From the NCBI GenBank assembly GCA_013298595.1, contig JAAFIG010000004.1:62001-126000 (forward strand): DNA of 64,000 nt. The letters are read 5' to 3'. The first letter of the stretch is position 1. Each line of letters starts with the position of its first letter. Below the pieces are notes generated by a model. It saw only the letters and a list, made by a program, of their open reading frames with translations. It did no database searches and was not told where the DNA came from. The DNA comes from Deinococcales bacterium (GTDB lineage: Bacteria; Deinococcota; Deinococci; Deinococcales; JAAFIG01). Of the stretch, positions 1-9,376 are shown one piece after another. The position numbers and the translations under genes were made by a program.

Positions 1-101
1 GGGTTTATTGGTGTCAGTAACACTGTTTGCCTGAGAAGACTGGCTTGCCACAGCAATGCTTCAAGATTGGCTGAAATCAGAATTTGCGGTTGGAAAATCA
101 T
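1..101 (-). CDS. Possible N-terminal end of a truncated minus-strand gene
   Basis: A reading frame opens with ATG at 101 and stays open leftwards to the window edge, giving about 33 codons starting MIFQPQILIS. No clear ribosome-binding site precedes it and the product is not recognisable. It may be the start of a gene lying outside the window, or chance. Low confidence. Confidence 0.15.
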   Translation of the reverse strand, partial: MIFQPQILISANLEALLWQASLLRQTVLLTPIN

Positions 102-111
102 CACATAATCA

Positions 112-131
112 TAACAAAATCGTAACAAAAT
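112..131 (+). promoter_or_regulatory. Direct repeat TAACAAAAT with 11-bp period
   Basis: TAACAAAAT occurs at 112-120 and again at 123-131, exactly one helical turn apart, in the AT-rich region before the lipoprotein gene at 325. Paired direct repeats with an 11-bp period are typical of OmpR/PhoB-type regulator sites. That reading is an inference from spacing only. I see nothing else identifiable between 132 and 310. Confidence 0.25.
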
Positions 132-324
132 AAAAAACGCTATTGCGAAGCTCGAGCTTTGGCTGCTCAAAAGCTCATCAAACCCAAACTGCACCAAAAT
201 CTCATATATAAGACTTATTAAAGTTTTGTGTGATTTACAGCGTACTCATGATAAATTCTTTGCACCAATACCTCATTCTCGAGGCTTAGCGTTCTCGAGT
301 ACCGAAGTATTTTTGGAGGTTTTC

Positions 325-1188
325 ATGAAAAAATTAGGATTAGTTGTAGCTGCGTTCTTACCGTTCGTCCTCAATTCGTGTTTGAATCAAACACCACCAA
401 TTAATACGGTCAGTCCCGCTGGTGTTTATCAGGATTCCAATGTCTTAACTGTTGGTATTTGCGGTGCAGTTAACGGCTCGAGTTTAAAATTGCGTTTTGT
501 GATTCCCGAACCAACCGCTACTGGAGCAATTAATTTTCAAGTTGTCTCGGATTCATTTACGCCACCTGGTGGGTTAAGTAGTGGTAATGGTGTGGTCACA
601 CAAACGGTGATTGGTTCGTATGCCAATACCTCGAGTGCTTTGACTGGTTCGTTTAAAGTAGATTCCAATACCACCACAATATCTGGGGCATTTAATGAAG
701 CTCGAACTCAGTTTTCTGGAACGTTAACAGCTTCGTGTACTAATTCGCCAAGCAGTTCTCCTGTTAATTACACTTTTGTGGCTGTTAAACAAACAGGTTC
801 GGTCAGTCCTGTTGGATTGTACAAAGATAACAATGTCAGTAACACAAGTTTTTGTGCGACTGCGGCTGGTATAACCACCAAAATTTCGCTTTCTTTGCCC
901 GAACCTTCCACTTCTGGCGCACTGAGCATTCCTGTCACAGTGCAAAACATTACTGATACAACGAACAGCACCTCGAGTGGCACACTGACAGGTTCGTACA
1001 ACGCTGGCACGGGTAACTTCACGGGTTTTGGTACGATTACACTCGAGGGTGGCACAACCAGCAATACAGCCACTGTTAATGGCAACCTCAATTTACTAGC
1101 AAATCAAATCTTTGGTTCGCTCACCCTGACTTGTGGCTCGAGTCCAACGCCATCTGGAACACTCAAATTCTTAGCTGTCAAACAATAA
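325..1188 (+). CDS. Two-repeat exported lipoprotein of unknown function
   Basis: The start at 325 is chosen because GGAGGT lies 6 nt upstream and the protein then opens with a lipoprotein signal peptide (MKKLGLVVAAFLPFVLNSC, lipobox LNSC). The mature protein has two related repeats of about 130 residues. Each begins SPAGVY or SPVGLY, contains a PEP(S/T)-(S/T)GA motif and ends in a Cys followed by FxAVKQ. A conserved Cys near the start of each repeat could form a disulfide with the late Cys. The composition is rich in Ser, Thr and Asn, as in beta-sandwich surface proteins. The family is not recognised. It converges on glgA with only 6 bp between the stop codons. Probably surface-anchored; the role is unknown. 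Confidence 0.75.
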   Translation: MKKLGLVVAAFLPFVLNSCLNQTPPINTVSPAGVYQDSNVLTVGICGAVNGSSLKLRFVIPEPTATGAINFQVVSDSFTPPGGLSSGNGVVTQTVIGSYANTSSALTGSFKVDSNTTTISGAFNEARTQFSGTLTASCTNSPSSSPVNYTFVAVKQTGSVSPVGLYKDNNVSNTSFCATAAGITTKISLSLPEPSTSGALSIPVTVQNITDTTNSTSSGTLTGSYNAGTGNFTGFGTITLEGGTTSNTATVNGNLNLLANQIFGSLTLTCGSSPTPSGTLKFLAVKQ

Positions 1189-1194
1189 GCTTTT

Positions 1195-2535
1195 TTACGC
1201 GCCGTACAACTGCAAGTATTGTTGTGCGGCGTTATCCCATGAAAAATTGGTCTGCATTGCCTCGAGCACCTTAGCTTCCCAAGCTGGTGTACGCCATTGA
1301 GACCTTGCATAACTGGCTGTATTTGCTAATGCACGGCTCGAGTATTCCCAGAACGGGTATCCCCTACTTTCAGGCACGGTATCCAGCAACCCACCAACTG
1401 CTCTGGCGATTGGTAATGTGCCATAACGCATACTAATCATTTGTGATAAACCACAAGGCTCGAACAAACTTGGCATCAGAAACGCATCTGCTCCAGCGTA
1501 AATCCGATGAGCAAAAGGTTCGTTAAAACCACTCGAGAAGTGAATATTAGGTCTGGTTTCCATAAACCAACGCAAACCTTGTTCTGCACCTGTATCACCA
1601 CTACCAAGCACCACGATATTCCAATCGCGTGCCATTTCCTCGAGTGCTCCAAACATAATACTCAGACCTTTTTGCTCGGATAAACGGCTCACCATTGCCA
1701 GTGTTGGGCGGTTTGGATCAAGATTTAATTCTTGGCACAAAGCAACTCGGGCTTTTTCCTTCCCTTTAAAATCCGAGAATTGCTGCGAGATGTGTTTATC
1801 CGAACTCGGATTCCAATAATTGGTATCTATGCCATTCAAAATACCTGTGACCCCTCGAGATCGCAGAACGCCGTCTAAGCCAAAGCCACCCTCGGCTGTG
1901 GTAATTTCCCAAGCGTATCTTGGTGAGACAGTGCTGATTACATCTGAGTAAGCAATACCTGCTTTTAAGCAATTGGCATCGCCGTTATACTCAAGACCAT
2001 CCGTCCAATCCGATAATCCTGTCCAGGACCGAACATCTTCGAGATTCCAACGCCCATGAAAAGCCAAGTTATGAATTGATAAGACACTATGACGGCGTTG
2101 AGCATCTGGCACGTCACCATATTTGAGTAAAGGCGCAATCAAACCTGTTTGCCAATCGTTCAGATGATAGGCATCTGGGAAGAAATGCAATCCATGCAGC
2201 ACATGTGGCACAGCCAAACAAAACTGAGCAAAACGATAAACATCATCCGAGTAACCGTAATAGTCATCCCGATCAAATAAACTACCACCCACAAACACCC
2301 AACGCACCCCATGCTCGAGTTTATCGGACACACCCATTGGTGTAGAAAGACGCGGCGCAGCAATATCCCAAAGATAATAGGGCACAATATTTTTTAGGGT
2401 TTTATACCAAGGTGATACCACCACAACCTCATGCCCCATCGCTGCCAAAGCAATTGGCAAACTCGAGGCAACATCGGCAAGACCACCGGATTTAGAGAAT
2501 GGATGAACTTCACTCGAGATAAACGCAATTCGCAT
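1195..2535 (-). CDS. glgA: Glycogen synthase (GT5, ADP-glucose)
   Basis: Transfers glucose from ADP-glucose to the non-reducing end of an alpha-1,4-glucan in the cytoplasm. The start at 2535 gives MRIAFISSEVHPFSKSGGLADV, the GT5 N-terminus with its donor-binding K-x-G-G-L motif. A GGAGG lies 5 nt upstream, so the longer frame to 2559 is unlikely. Further family marks are LNDWQTGL around residue 140, SRLSEQKGL at the start of the GT-B C-terminal domain, and EPCGLSQMISMRYGTLPI near the C-terminus. At about 446 residues it is slightly short for the family. No glgC, glgB or glgP lies nearby, so it appears to be a single-gene unit, probably read from its own promoter. Confidence 0.93.
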   Translation of the reverse strand: MRIAFISSEVHPFSKSGGLADVASSLPIALAAMGHEVVVVSPWYKTLKNIVPYYLWDIAAPRLSTPMGVSDKLEHGVRWVFVGGSLFDRDDYYGYSDDVYRFAQFCLAVPHVLHGLHFFPDAYHLNDWQTGLIAPLLKYGDVPDAQRRHSVLSIHNLAFHGRWNLEDVRSWTGLSDWTDGLEYNGDANCLKAGIAYSDVISTVSPRYAWEITTAEGGFGLDGVLRSRGVTGILNGIDTNYWNPSSDKHISQQFSDFKGKEKARVALCQELNLDPNRPTLAMVSRLSEQKGLSIMFGALEEMARDWNIVVLGSGDTGAEQGLRWFMETRPNIHFSSGFNEPFAHRIYAGADAFLMPSLFEPCGLSQMISMRYGTLPIARAVGGLLDTVPESRGYPFWEYSSRALANTASYARSQWRTPAWEAKVLEAMQTNFSWDNAAQQYLQLYGA

Positions 2536-2563
2536 ACTTGCCTCCAAAATCTGACACAATAAC

Positions 2564-2592
2564 TTGACACAGTGCGGCTGAGTTCGTACACT
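2564..2592 (+). promoter_or_regulatory. Strong sigma-70 type promoter for rpoD
   Basis: A perfect -35 TTGACA (2564-2569) is separated by 17 bp from a -10 TACACT (2587-2592). It points towards rpoD, whose start codon is at 2739, so the transcript would carry a leader of about 140 nt. Confidence 0.7.
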
Positions 2593-2597
2593 TTACC

Positions 2598-2658
2598 TTC
2601 CTTCGAGGTATTGAAGGAAGCAACCCAATTAAGTCACGGCTCGGATGCTGCATTCCGA
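2598..2658 (+). other. Two small hairpins in the rpoD leader
   Basis: The leader holds two inverted repeats. TTCCTTC and GAAGGAA flank an 8-nt loop near 2598-2620, and CTCGGA and TCCGAG flank the bases around 2640-2658. Neither is followed by a T-run, so they are not obvious terminators. They could shape translation or stability of the sigma factor mRNA, but there is no direct evidence. Confidence 0.3.
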
Positions 2659-2738
2659 GTCGAATTTTCCGTGCGGAACTTTTTTGGGCTTAGCAACGTA
2701 TAAGAAAGGTACTCGACAAACTCGAGTCAGGGGGATCA

Positions 2739-4628
2739 ATGGCAAAGGCACCAGTCAGCAAAGCAAAAACGCCAGTCAAACCAGCCGCGAAAGCCGCTCC
2801 CAAAACCACTGGGGGCAAAAACGCCGCGAAACCAAGCGCCAAAGCAGCGCCTAAACCTGCCGCCAAAAAACCTGTTGCCCAGAGTAAACCTGCAACAAAA
2901 CCCAGCCCTAAACCAGCGTTAAAAACATCATCCTCGAGCAGTAAAGTCAGTGCAAAACCCGCACCAACCAAAACTGCCCCTAAGAAAGTGACGAAAACAA
3001 CAACACCCATGAGTAAACCTGCTGCTAAACCAGCTGCAAAACCAGCTGCAAAAACACCAACCGCTCCTCCAACAAAACCCACGACTAAACTAGTCTCTCG
3101 AGCAGCCACAACCAGCAAATCCGCACCTGCTGCCAGCAAAAGCAACTCAAGCAAAACCTCAGTTGCTGCAAAAGCTACCCCAACAAAAACAGTTGCACCA
3201 GCTGCCAAACCCGTTACACCTAAACCCGCTCCTGTTGCAGCAAAAACTGTTGCACCTAGCAAAACACCTGCCAGTCCTGCGGTTAAAGCACCTGCGAGCA
3301 AACCAACTGGGAAAGCTGCCACACCACCAAGTAAAGTGGCAGGTAAACCAGTTGCCGAAGCAAAACCCACAGAAACCAAAGCTACTGGCAAGAAACGGGC
3401 TTGGGTTGATACTGATGCCATCCGCGATTTAGTTAAACGCGGCAAAAAAGAAGGCATGCTCAACAGTGCCGAAGCCGCTGATGCACTCGGTAAAGCCTTG
3501 CGTGAACTCGGCTTAAACCCCGACGAAACTGATGAATTTGATGATTTGATGCAGTACCTGCAATCCGAAGGTGTTTTCATCGAAGACCTAGCCGATGACG
3601 AAGAACTCGAGATGGACGACGAAATCGGCTTGGACGGCGCGTTTGACGAAGAAGGCGAAAAAGAAGAAGACCTCGAGTCTCGGGTAGCTGAGGAAACAGG
3701 TCGTCTTTCCACCAACGACCCAGTGAGGCAGTACCTACACGAAATTGGACGCGTTGCCCTTTTAACTCTCGAGGAAGAAATTGATCTTGCTCGCCGTGTC
3801 GAAGAAGGCGAAGAAGCCAAAAAGTCTTACGCTGAACTGCCCGATGATGCCGAAGAACGCGCTCGCCGTACCCTCAAACGGCGCGGACAAGACGGCGATG
3901 CCGCCCGTCAACACTTAATTGAAGCTAATTTACGCTTAGTGGTATCAATTGCTAAAAAATACACGGGACGCGGCATGAGCTTCTTAGACTTAATCCAAGA
4001 AGGCAACCAAGGCTTAATCCGTGCCGTCGAAAAATTCGAGTACAAACGCCGATACAAATTCAGTACCTATGCCACATGGTGGATTCGTCAAGCCATCAAC
4101 CGCGCCATTGCCGACCAAGCCCGCACCATCCGCATCCCTGTGCACATGGTCGAAACCATCAACAAACTCACCCGCACTGCCCGCCAACTGCAACAAGAAC
4201 TCTCTCGAGAACCCAGCTTTGAAGAGATCGCTGAGCAAATGGGACCAGGATGGAACGCCGAAAAAGTCGAAGAAGTGCTCAAAGTCTCCCAAGAACCAGT
4301 CTCCCTCGAGACCCCAATTGGTGACGAAAAAGACAGCTTCTATGGCGATTTTATTCCCGATGATAACCTCGACACGCCAGTAGACAACGCTGCCAAGAGC
4401 CTATTATCTGAAGAACTCGAGAAAGCCCTTGCTAAACTCACTGAACGCGAAGCGATGGTCTTAAAACTCCGCAAAGGCTTAATCGACGGACGCGAACACA
4501 CCCTCGAGGAAGTTGGACAGTACTTTAATGTCACAAGGGAACGCATCAGGCAAATCGAAAACAAAGCCCTACGAAAACTCAAATACCACGAAAGCCGCAC
4601 CCGCAAACTGCGCGACTTTCTGGATTAG
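2739..4628 (+). CDS. rpoD: Primary RNA polymerase sigma factor with long basic N-terminal extension
   Basis: Housekeeping sigma factor, directing core RNA polymerase to -35/-10 promoters. AGGGGG upstream supports the start. Residues 1 to about 220 are low complexity, built from Lys, Ala, Pro, Thr and Ser and resembling a histone H1 tail. They are followed by a short folded segment, an acidic stretch (about 265-315), and the conserved core: [12 protein letters not shown] (about 326, region 1.2), [19 protein letters not shown] (about 393, region 2.1-2.2), [14 protein letters not shown] (region 2.4), and the region 4 helix-turn-helix [20 protein letters not shown] (about 588). The core matches Deinococcus RpoD closely. 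The gene has its own promoter and a strong terminator just after the stop. Confidence 0.97.
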   Translation: MAKAPVSKAKTPVKPAAKAAPKTTGGKNAAKPSAKAAPKPAAKKPVAQSKPATKPSPKPALKTSSSSSKVSAKPAPTKTAPKKVTKTTTPMSKPAAKPAAKPAAKTPTAPPTKPTTKLVSRAATTSKSAPAASKSNSSKTSVAAKATPTKTVAPAAKPVTPKPAPVAAKTVAPSKTPASPAVKAPASKPTGKAATPPSKVAGKPVAEAKPTETKATGKKRAWVDTDAIRDLVKRGKKEGMLNSAEAADALGKALRELGLNPDETDEFDDLMQYLQSEGVFIEDLADDEELEMDDEIGLDGAFDEEGEKEEDLESRVAEETGRLSTNDPVRQYLHEIGRVALLTLEEEIDLARRVEEGEEAKKSYAELPDDAEERARRTLKRRGQDGDAARQHLIEANLRLVVSIAKKYTGRGMSFLDLIQEGNQGLIRAVEKFEYKRRYKFSTYATWWIRQAINRAIADQARTIRIPVHMVETINKLTRTARQLQQELSREPSFEEIAEQMGPGWNAEKVEEVLKVSQEPVSLETPIGDEKDSFYGDFIPDDNLDTPVDNAAKSLLSEELEKALAKLTEREAMVLKLRKGLIDGREHTLEEVGQYFNVTRERIRQIENKALRKLKYHESRTRKLRDFLD

Positions 4629-4634
4629 AAAGAC

Positions 4635-5981
4635 TCAAGGCGCTGCTACGGCAGCGCTTTTTTCTTGCTCTCGAGCCGCTTTTTGCTGCCGCAAAAGCCA
4701 GTTATCGTAACGGAAATTTTCTTTAAACAAATTAGGAGAATTCATATCACCCATGATCTCGAGTGGCAAGCCATCCACTTCGATCCAAGCATGCCCCTCG
4801 AGCACACCACCTACTTTACGCACACCACTGACAAAACTGGCTGCAAAACCATCTCGAGAAAGTACTCGTAATAAAACCAATGATTTTGGTACACAAGGAT
4901 TTTTTTGCAAACGCAGCAAACGACTAGCCAATTTAACTCCGACACACCATTTAATGAGTTTGCCGAATGTCGGTCGCTCATGAGATTGGGTATCAAAACC
5001 AGCCACCAAAAGATTCAAATCCGCAGACTCATCTCGAGCTTTTATTGCCTTGAGTAACAAGCCAATGCTCTGCCACAGATATGCGATTCTCGAGGGTGCA
5101 TTCTTGATGCGATCAAAATAATAATCAAATTCGTAAGAACCTAATTCAGAAGCACACTGAAAATCCCATTGAAGCTGCTGCAAACGTGAAGGTGGTTGTA
5201 AATCAAGTATATGCAACCACGGATCGCAAGTCTCAAGCGTGATAGCAATATTTTTCACACAACCCAATTCCTTAGCTCGAGCTAAAACAGCATCTCGAGT
5301 GATAACACTTTGTTCTTTCAAAGCCAATAAATCTGTGTAATCCGAAGCCTTACGCTTCCACCGATCACCCCAACGACGATTAATCAAAAAAGCAATCACA
5401 TGATCTACAGGTTGTGGAATCCACATTGGCTCACCCAGTAATTCAACTTTGACTGCACTTTCAGCGATAGCTGCTGTAAAACGCTGACGCTTTCTCGAGA
5501 AAGCATCTGTTTGCAATAACTCGAGATGAATATCAATTCGCACAGTTCGGTCTGGTGTGAACAAATGACTAAACTCATGGTCATAACCAAGAGCATCATC
5601 GTCCATACGACAACTCTCCAGCCAACCAGTATCTCGACCTAAATCCACAGCTGTTTTGGCTTCTTCAAGACTAAAAAGAACATCAATATCGCCATAAGAA
5701 CGCTCAAATGAATTCACATAAACAAATTCAGATAAAGCAAAACCCTTAAAAATCATTGGACGTAAACCAGCTTTGTTCCAGATTTTCAGGAGTCCAACAA
5801 AATGTTGGCGTACCAAACTTTGCTGTGCAGCTCGAGCTAGGATAGTAGGACGTAAAGATTTACGTGTTGGATGTTCAACCTCTAATTGTGAATACACCCA
5901 TCCCTCGAGTTTCAAAGCCTGAACTTCATTCAGCAAAGGCACGTCAACACGTTGACCAAGCAAAAATTCAACCACACTCAT
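4635..5981 (-). CDS. Nucleotidyltransferase (NTP_transf_5) fused to a lasso-B2-like transglutaminase domain
   Basis: A two-domain protein of 448 residues. The N-terminal two thirds looks like the uncharacterised NTP_transf_5 family: FKGFALSEFV followed by SYGDIDVLF, the G-D-x-D metal motif of nucleotidyltransferases, then DIHLEL. The C-terminal part resembles Transglut_core3, the cysteine-protease-like fold of lasso peptide B2 proteins: NPCVPKSLVLLRVL (Cys363), EGHAWIEVDG (His397) and an acidic residue at 403 or 412. It overlaps the upstream capD-like gene by ATGA, so it is translated with the polysaccharide operon and is its last gene. No asparagine-synthetase partner or lasso precursor is visible nearby, so a lasso peptide role is not supported. 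Modification of a peptide or sugar at the cell surface is possible. The terminator of rpoD lies inside its 3' end. Confidence 0.7.
   Translation of the reverse strand: MSVVEFLLGQRVDVPLLNEVQALKLEGWVYSQLEVEHPTRKSLRPTILARAAQQSLVRQHFVGLLKIWNKAGLRPMIFKGFALSEFVYVNSFERSYGDIDVLFSLEEAKTAVDLGRDTGWLESCRMDDDALGYDHEFSHLFTPDRTVRIDIHLELLQTDAFSRKRQRFTAAIAESAVKVELLGEPMWIPQPVDHVIAFLINRRWGDRWKRKASDYTDLLALKEQSVITRDAVLARAKELGCVKNIAITLETCDPWLHILDLQPPSRLQQLQWDFQCASELGSYEFDYYFDRIKNAPSRIAYLWQSIGLLLKAIKARDESADLNLLVAGFDTQSHERPTFGKLIKWCVGVKLASRLLRLQKNPCVPKSLVLLRVLSRDGFAASFVSGVRKVGGVLEGHAWIEVDGLPLEIMGDMNSPNLFKENFRYDNWLLRQQKAAREQEKSAAVAAP
4640..4663 (+). terminator. Rho-independent terminator of rpoD
   Basis: GCGCTGC (4640-4646), loop TACG, GCAGCGC (4651-4657), then TTTTTT. 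It lies directly behind the rpoD stop codon and overlaps the 3' end of the convergent gene at 4635-5981. Confidence 0.85.
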
Positions 5982-7828
5982 GAGGCAATGAAATCCCGAA
6001 ACGTTGGAATTAAACGCTTAAATTCAGCCCGAACAGCTCCTGCATCCCCTCGAGCTGCGGCTTCTTTCAAAACGGCTAATTGTGCTTCAAAATTTGCTGG
6101 TGGTGCGGATTCTTTTGCGACAAAAATCTTTGTATGCTTAGAAGCCGATGTACCTTCTTCAGCAGTTAACAATTCCTCAAATAATTTCTCACCAGGTCGC
6201 ACACCACTAAAGACAATTTCGATGTCCCTACCAACTTCAAAACCAGACAAACGAATCACATCTTTAGCAAGGTCAACAATCTTCACAGGTTCACCCATAT
6301 CAAGTACATATACGGCACCATTATCAGCCAGCCCACCAGCCTGTAAAACCAATTGTGATGCTTCTGGAATAGTCATAAAGTACCGAGTCATGTCTGGGTG
6401 AGTAATTGTCACTGGACCACCCGCTTTAATTTGTTCTTGAAACAATGGAATCACGCTTCCTCGAGAACCAAGCACATTGCCAAATCGTACTGAAACAAAG
6501 TCTTGATTTGGCTTGGCTCGAGCTGCGCCACGTTGCACCAAAAATTCTGCTACACGTTTAGAAGCACCCATTACTGAAGTTGGATTAACAGCCTTATCTG
6601 TGGACACATTGACAAGTCGTTGTACGTCAAACTCGAGACATAAATCCACGATATTGGACGAACCTTGAATGTTATTAGCCACTGCCTCCCAAGGGTTTTC
6701 TTCCATTAAAGGCACATGTTTATGGGCTGCAGCATGAAAAACGACTTGTGGTTTGAACCGCTCAAACGCTCGACGTAACGTACTCACATCTCGCACATCA
6801 GCAATCACAGCATGGGTCTCGAGTTCAGGATATGTTCTCCGCATTTCTTGCTGAATCAGATAAACACTATTCTCGCCTCGCCCAAGCAAAATCACTTTTG
6901 CAGGGGCAAACCGCGCTACTTGACGCACAATTTCTGATCCAATACTGCCACCTGCACCTGTCACTAACACAGTGCGATTCTCAAGATACCCAGCAATTTC
7001 AGCCGTCTCAAGCTTCACCGAATCGCGGCGGAGTAAATCCTCGAGTGATACTGAACGAATCTGTGAAATGCCAACTTTACCCGACAGAATTTCAAAAACA
7101 CCAGGAATAATTCGGTACGGAATACCAGCTTCTCGAGCCAAATCCACAACGCGGCGCACAACCCGACCAGAAGCGCTTGGAATCGCAATCAACACTTCGG
7201 TCGCACCAGTTTCCAGCACAACTCGAGGAAGAGCATCCACTACACCCAGAAGTGGCAAACCAACAAAACTCTGACCAGCCTTAGCGCGTTCATCATCCAA
7301 AAAACCAATGGGTTGCAAACCAGATGCAGGATGACGAATCATCTCCCTTGCAATAATTGTTCCAGCTTCACCAGCACCGACAATCAAAACCCGTTTACCA
7401 CGCCCAGCTTCGAGACCAGCAAGACTAACCGCTTGGCGTTCAAACAAGACTCGAGCCAGCAAACGCAGCCCGCCCAGTGCCAGCGCCGCCAATACGCCTT
7501 CAATCAGTGGAACGCTTCGTGGCACAAGAGTCCAGCCAGAAAGTACAAAATTAAGTAAATAAACAGGAACCGTCCACAGCGCCAAGACTGCACCTAAACG
7601 GTACAAATCACGCACACCAACCTTATGCCAAGACTGCCGATGCAGCCCAAAGAAATACAGTAATCCAGCCTTTGGAATCACACCAAAAGCCACATACCAA
7701 ACAATCACGCGCTTATGCTCGAGAAGTGGCAAATCAATTCGGACAAAAAAAGCCAGCAGACCAACAAAAGACCAAGCCAATAAATCCAGTACAAATTTTT
7801 CTTGAGTTGGACGAGACAGACGCGACAT
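5978..7828 (-). CDS. Membrane-bound CapD/WbpM-type nucleotide-sugar 4,6-dehydratase
   Basis: Likely converts a UDP-HexNAc (commonly UDP-GlcNAc) to the 4-keto-6-deoxy sugar, the first step to many deoxy-amino sugars. About 616 residues. Several hydrophobic helices occupy residues 1 to about 120, then a Rossmann segment (VLIVGAGEAGTIIAREM), then a second SDR domain with VTGAGGSIGSEIVRQ around 290. The family signature NPTSVMGASKR carries Met in place of the usual SDR Tyr. MTRYFMTIPEA and RPGEKLFEELL complete the family pattern. It lies in the minus-strand polysaccharide operon between the polymerase-like gene and the fused nucleotidyltransferase, which it overlaps by 4 nt. The exact substrate cannot be read from sequence. 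Confidence 0.9.
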   Translation of the reverse strand: MSRLSRPTQEKFVLDLLAWSFVGLLAFFVRIDLPLLEHKRVIVWYVAFGVIPKAGLLYFFGLHRQSWHKVGVRDLYRLGAVLALWTVPVYLLNFVLSGWTLVPRSVPLIEGVLAALALGGLRLLARVLFERQAVSLAGLEAGRGKRVLIVGAGEAGTIIAREMIRHPASGLQPIGFLDDERAKAGQSFVGLPLLGVVDALPRVVLETGATEVLIAIPSASGRVVRRVVDLAREAGIPYRIIPGVFEILSGKVGISQIRSVSLEDLLRRDSVKLETAEIAGYLENRTVLVTGAGGSIGSEIVRQVARFAPAKVILLGRGENSVYLIQQEMRRTYPELETHAVIADVRDVSTLRRAFERFKPQVVFHAAAHKHVPLMEENPWEAVANNIQGSSNIVDLCLEFDVQRLVNVSTDKAVNPTSVMGASKRVAEFLVQRGAARAKPNQDFVSVRFGNVLGSRGSVIPLFQEQIKAGGPVTITHPDMTRYFMTIPEASQLVLQAGGLADNGAVYVLDMGEPVKIVDLAKDVIRLSGFEVGRDIEIVFSGVRPGEKLFEELLTAEEGTSASKHTKIFVAKESAPPANFEAQLAVLKEAAARGDAGAVRAEFKRLIPTFRDFIAS

Positions 7829-7849
7829 AAGAAAATTGTACCACCAACC

Positions 7850-9376
7850 TCAAGAAATCACAGAAGGTAGGGTAGAATCTGAAATCGTCTTTTCGGATTT
7901 CTTAAATCCTGCAGCTGCCATCCAGAAGGCTAGGTGTACAGGTGCATAGAAAAATAAGTAATCCACAGAATTAATCACAAAAATTGCCGCCAACAAAGCC
8001 AGTGCACCCGCATCTCGAGCGCGCCATGCACGTAATACCACCCAAAGCCACAACCATAACATAGCACATAAACCAACTAAACCACTTTCAACAGCCATGT
8101 TTAACCATAAGTTATGTGCATGCGTCAAAGATTCCTTAACTACCCCGAATCTTGATGCTCGAGTATCAAGATTAATTTGTAAAGCAGAAACTAAATCCCC
8201 ACCCGTACCAATTAGAAAAGTGCGTGGATTCTCGAGCCAAACTTTAATCGCTAAACGCCAAATCTCGATGCGACTTCGAGCAGAGTCATTGTCCACTACG
8301 TTCAGTGCGCGTACACTATATGGGGTTTGTGCAAAAGTTTGGGCTTGGTTTTTTGGCATCGTTACTACTTGTCCTATAAAAATTCCAAGCAGACCAAGTA
8401 CAAAAAGCCATGGCATAAGTCTATATAAACGGGAACGCATAATTAAAAGTACAGCAAGTCCAATAATAAAAGCAATGAATGCCGCTCGTGATCCAGAAAG
8501 AAATATGCAGAGCAGCGCGGGAACAAACGGAACTATAAACCATAGATAACTAGAGGCTAAAACGACTGCGATCAATCCAATCATGACCACTTGTGAACCA
8601 AATGCATTCTCATTAAAAGAAAACCCTTTGGCTCGAGAAAAAGTATCTAGCCGCTCCTGCCAAGATGGTGGCACTAAAGCAGTAAGTCGCATATTTCTAA
8701 TTTCAATATCTGCATCCCCAGTTTTCCATGTCCCAGCACCACCAAATCCAAATGCGCTAATCGCACGTTCGGGAAGTTCTACTTCCAATTGGCAAAACGT
8801 CCAATCCGACTTAATTGAACAACGTTTTTCGATTTTTTTACTCTCTTTACCCCAATAAGAAAACCATATATTGACATCTTGAGGCTTGTCCATCCTCATC
8901 TCTACTTGATAGCTCACTACTCCTGAGCCTTGATAGTCCAATAATTGTAAAGCCCAAGCATCGCTTTTATCTACAGCTGTAAATCGTTTATAGTTATCTA
9001 TATAAGCTAGTTTTGTCACTGTTGGGGTGAGTTGCCAAATAGGTTCTATCAGAAAACCAAATGTTTTGGAGGCAAAAAGTAAAGCCAAACAGCTTAAACC
9101 GAAAAAAAGTCCAAAAAACAATCCTCTTTTCTCCGAAAAACCCTTCAATGCATTGAGCCAAAAAAAAGCATAAATAGGAAAAAGTATAACAGACCAATTG
9201 GCTGTTCTTACAGTTAAAATAACCCAAAAAAAAATAAACAAGACTGCCAAGTGCAAAGGTGGTTTAAATGTTAGTTTATTTTTTAAAAAATAGAAAATAC
9301 CTAATCCAAGCAGTAATACACTTATTATTTCAGGTGAAAAAGTATATATAAAACCAACGATTAGAATCAGAATCAC
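7850..9376 (-). CDS. O-antigen ligase/polymerase-like membrane protein with an embedded soluble domain
   Basis: A 508-residue multi-span membrane protein. The C-terminal half carries the Wzy_C/O-antigen ligase pattern: a loop with GTGGDLVSALQINLD and THAHNLWLNMAVESGLVGL, followed by helices. Residues about 148-228, between the early helices, form a soluble insert with alternating hydrophobic strands and two Cys (KRCSIKSDWTFCQLEVEL), ending DIEIRNMRL. This resembles a carbohydrate-binding jelly roll. The start is GTG overlapping the TGA of the sugar transferase gene (GTGA), which implies coupling. Its job is probably chain polymerisation or transfer of the finished glycan to an acceptor. A second Wzy-like gene is at 16569, so a ligase role is likely for one of them. 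Confidence 0.75.
   Translation of the reverse strand: MILILIVGFIYTFSPEIISVLLLGLGIFYFLKNKLTFKPPLHLAVLFIFFWVILTVRTANWSVILFPIYAFFWLNALKGFSEKRGLFFGLFFGLSCLALLFASKTFGFLIEPIWQLTPTVTKLAYIDNYKRFTAVDKSDAWALQLLDYQGSGVVSYQVEMRMDKPQDVNIWFSYWGKESKKIEKRCSIKSDWTFCQLEVELPERAISAFGFGGAGTWKTGDADIEIRNMRLTALVPPSWQERLDTFSRAKGFSFNENAFGSQVVMIGLIAVVLASSYLWFIVPFVPALLCIFLSGSRAAFIAFIIGLAVLLIMRSRLYRLMPWLFVLGLLGIFIGQVVTMPKNQAQTFAQTPYSVRALNVVDNDSARSRIEIWRLAIKVWLENPRTFLIGTGGDLVSALQINLDTRASRFGVVKESLTHAHNLWLNMAVESGLVGLCAMLWLWLWVVLRAWRARDAGALALLAAIFVINSVDYLFFYAPVHLAFWMAAAGFKKSEKTISDSTLPSVIS

Noticed and set aside
2739-3400. Tandem DNA repeat or CRISPR-like array in the 5' part of rpoD
   Set aside because: Repetition is at the level of short Lys/Ala/Pro codon runs with no fixed unit or spacers.
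2690-3820. Long minus-strand ORF rich in Ala, Gly and Val opposite rpoD
   Set aside because: It is the antisense of the low-complexity Lys/Ala/Pro part of rpoD, whose codon bias removes stop codons on the other strand.
4635-5981. Lasso peptide biosynthesis gene cluster
   Set aside because: Only the B2-like domain is present; no precursor peptide, B1/PqqD-like or asparagine-synthetase-like gene lies in the window.
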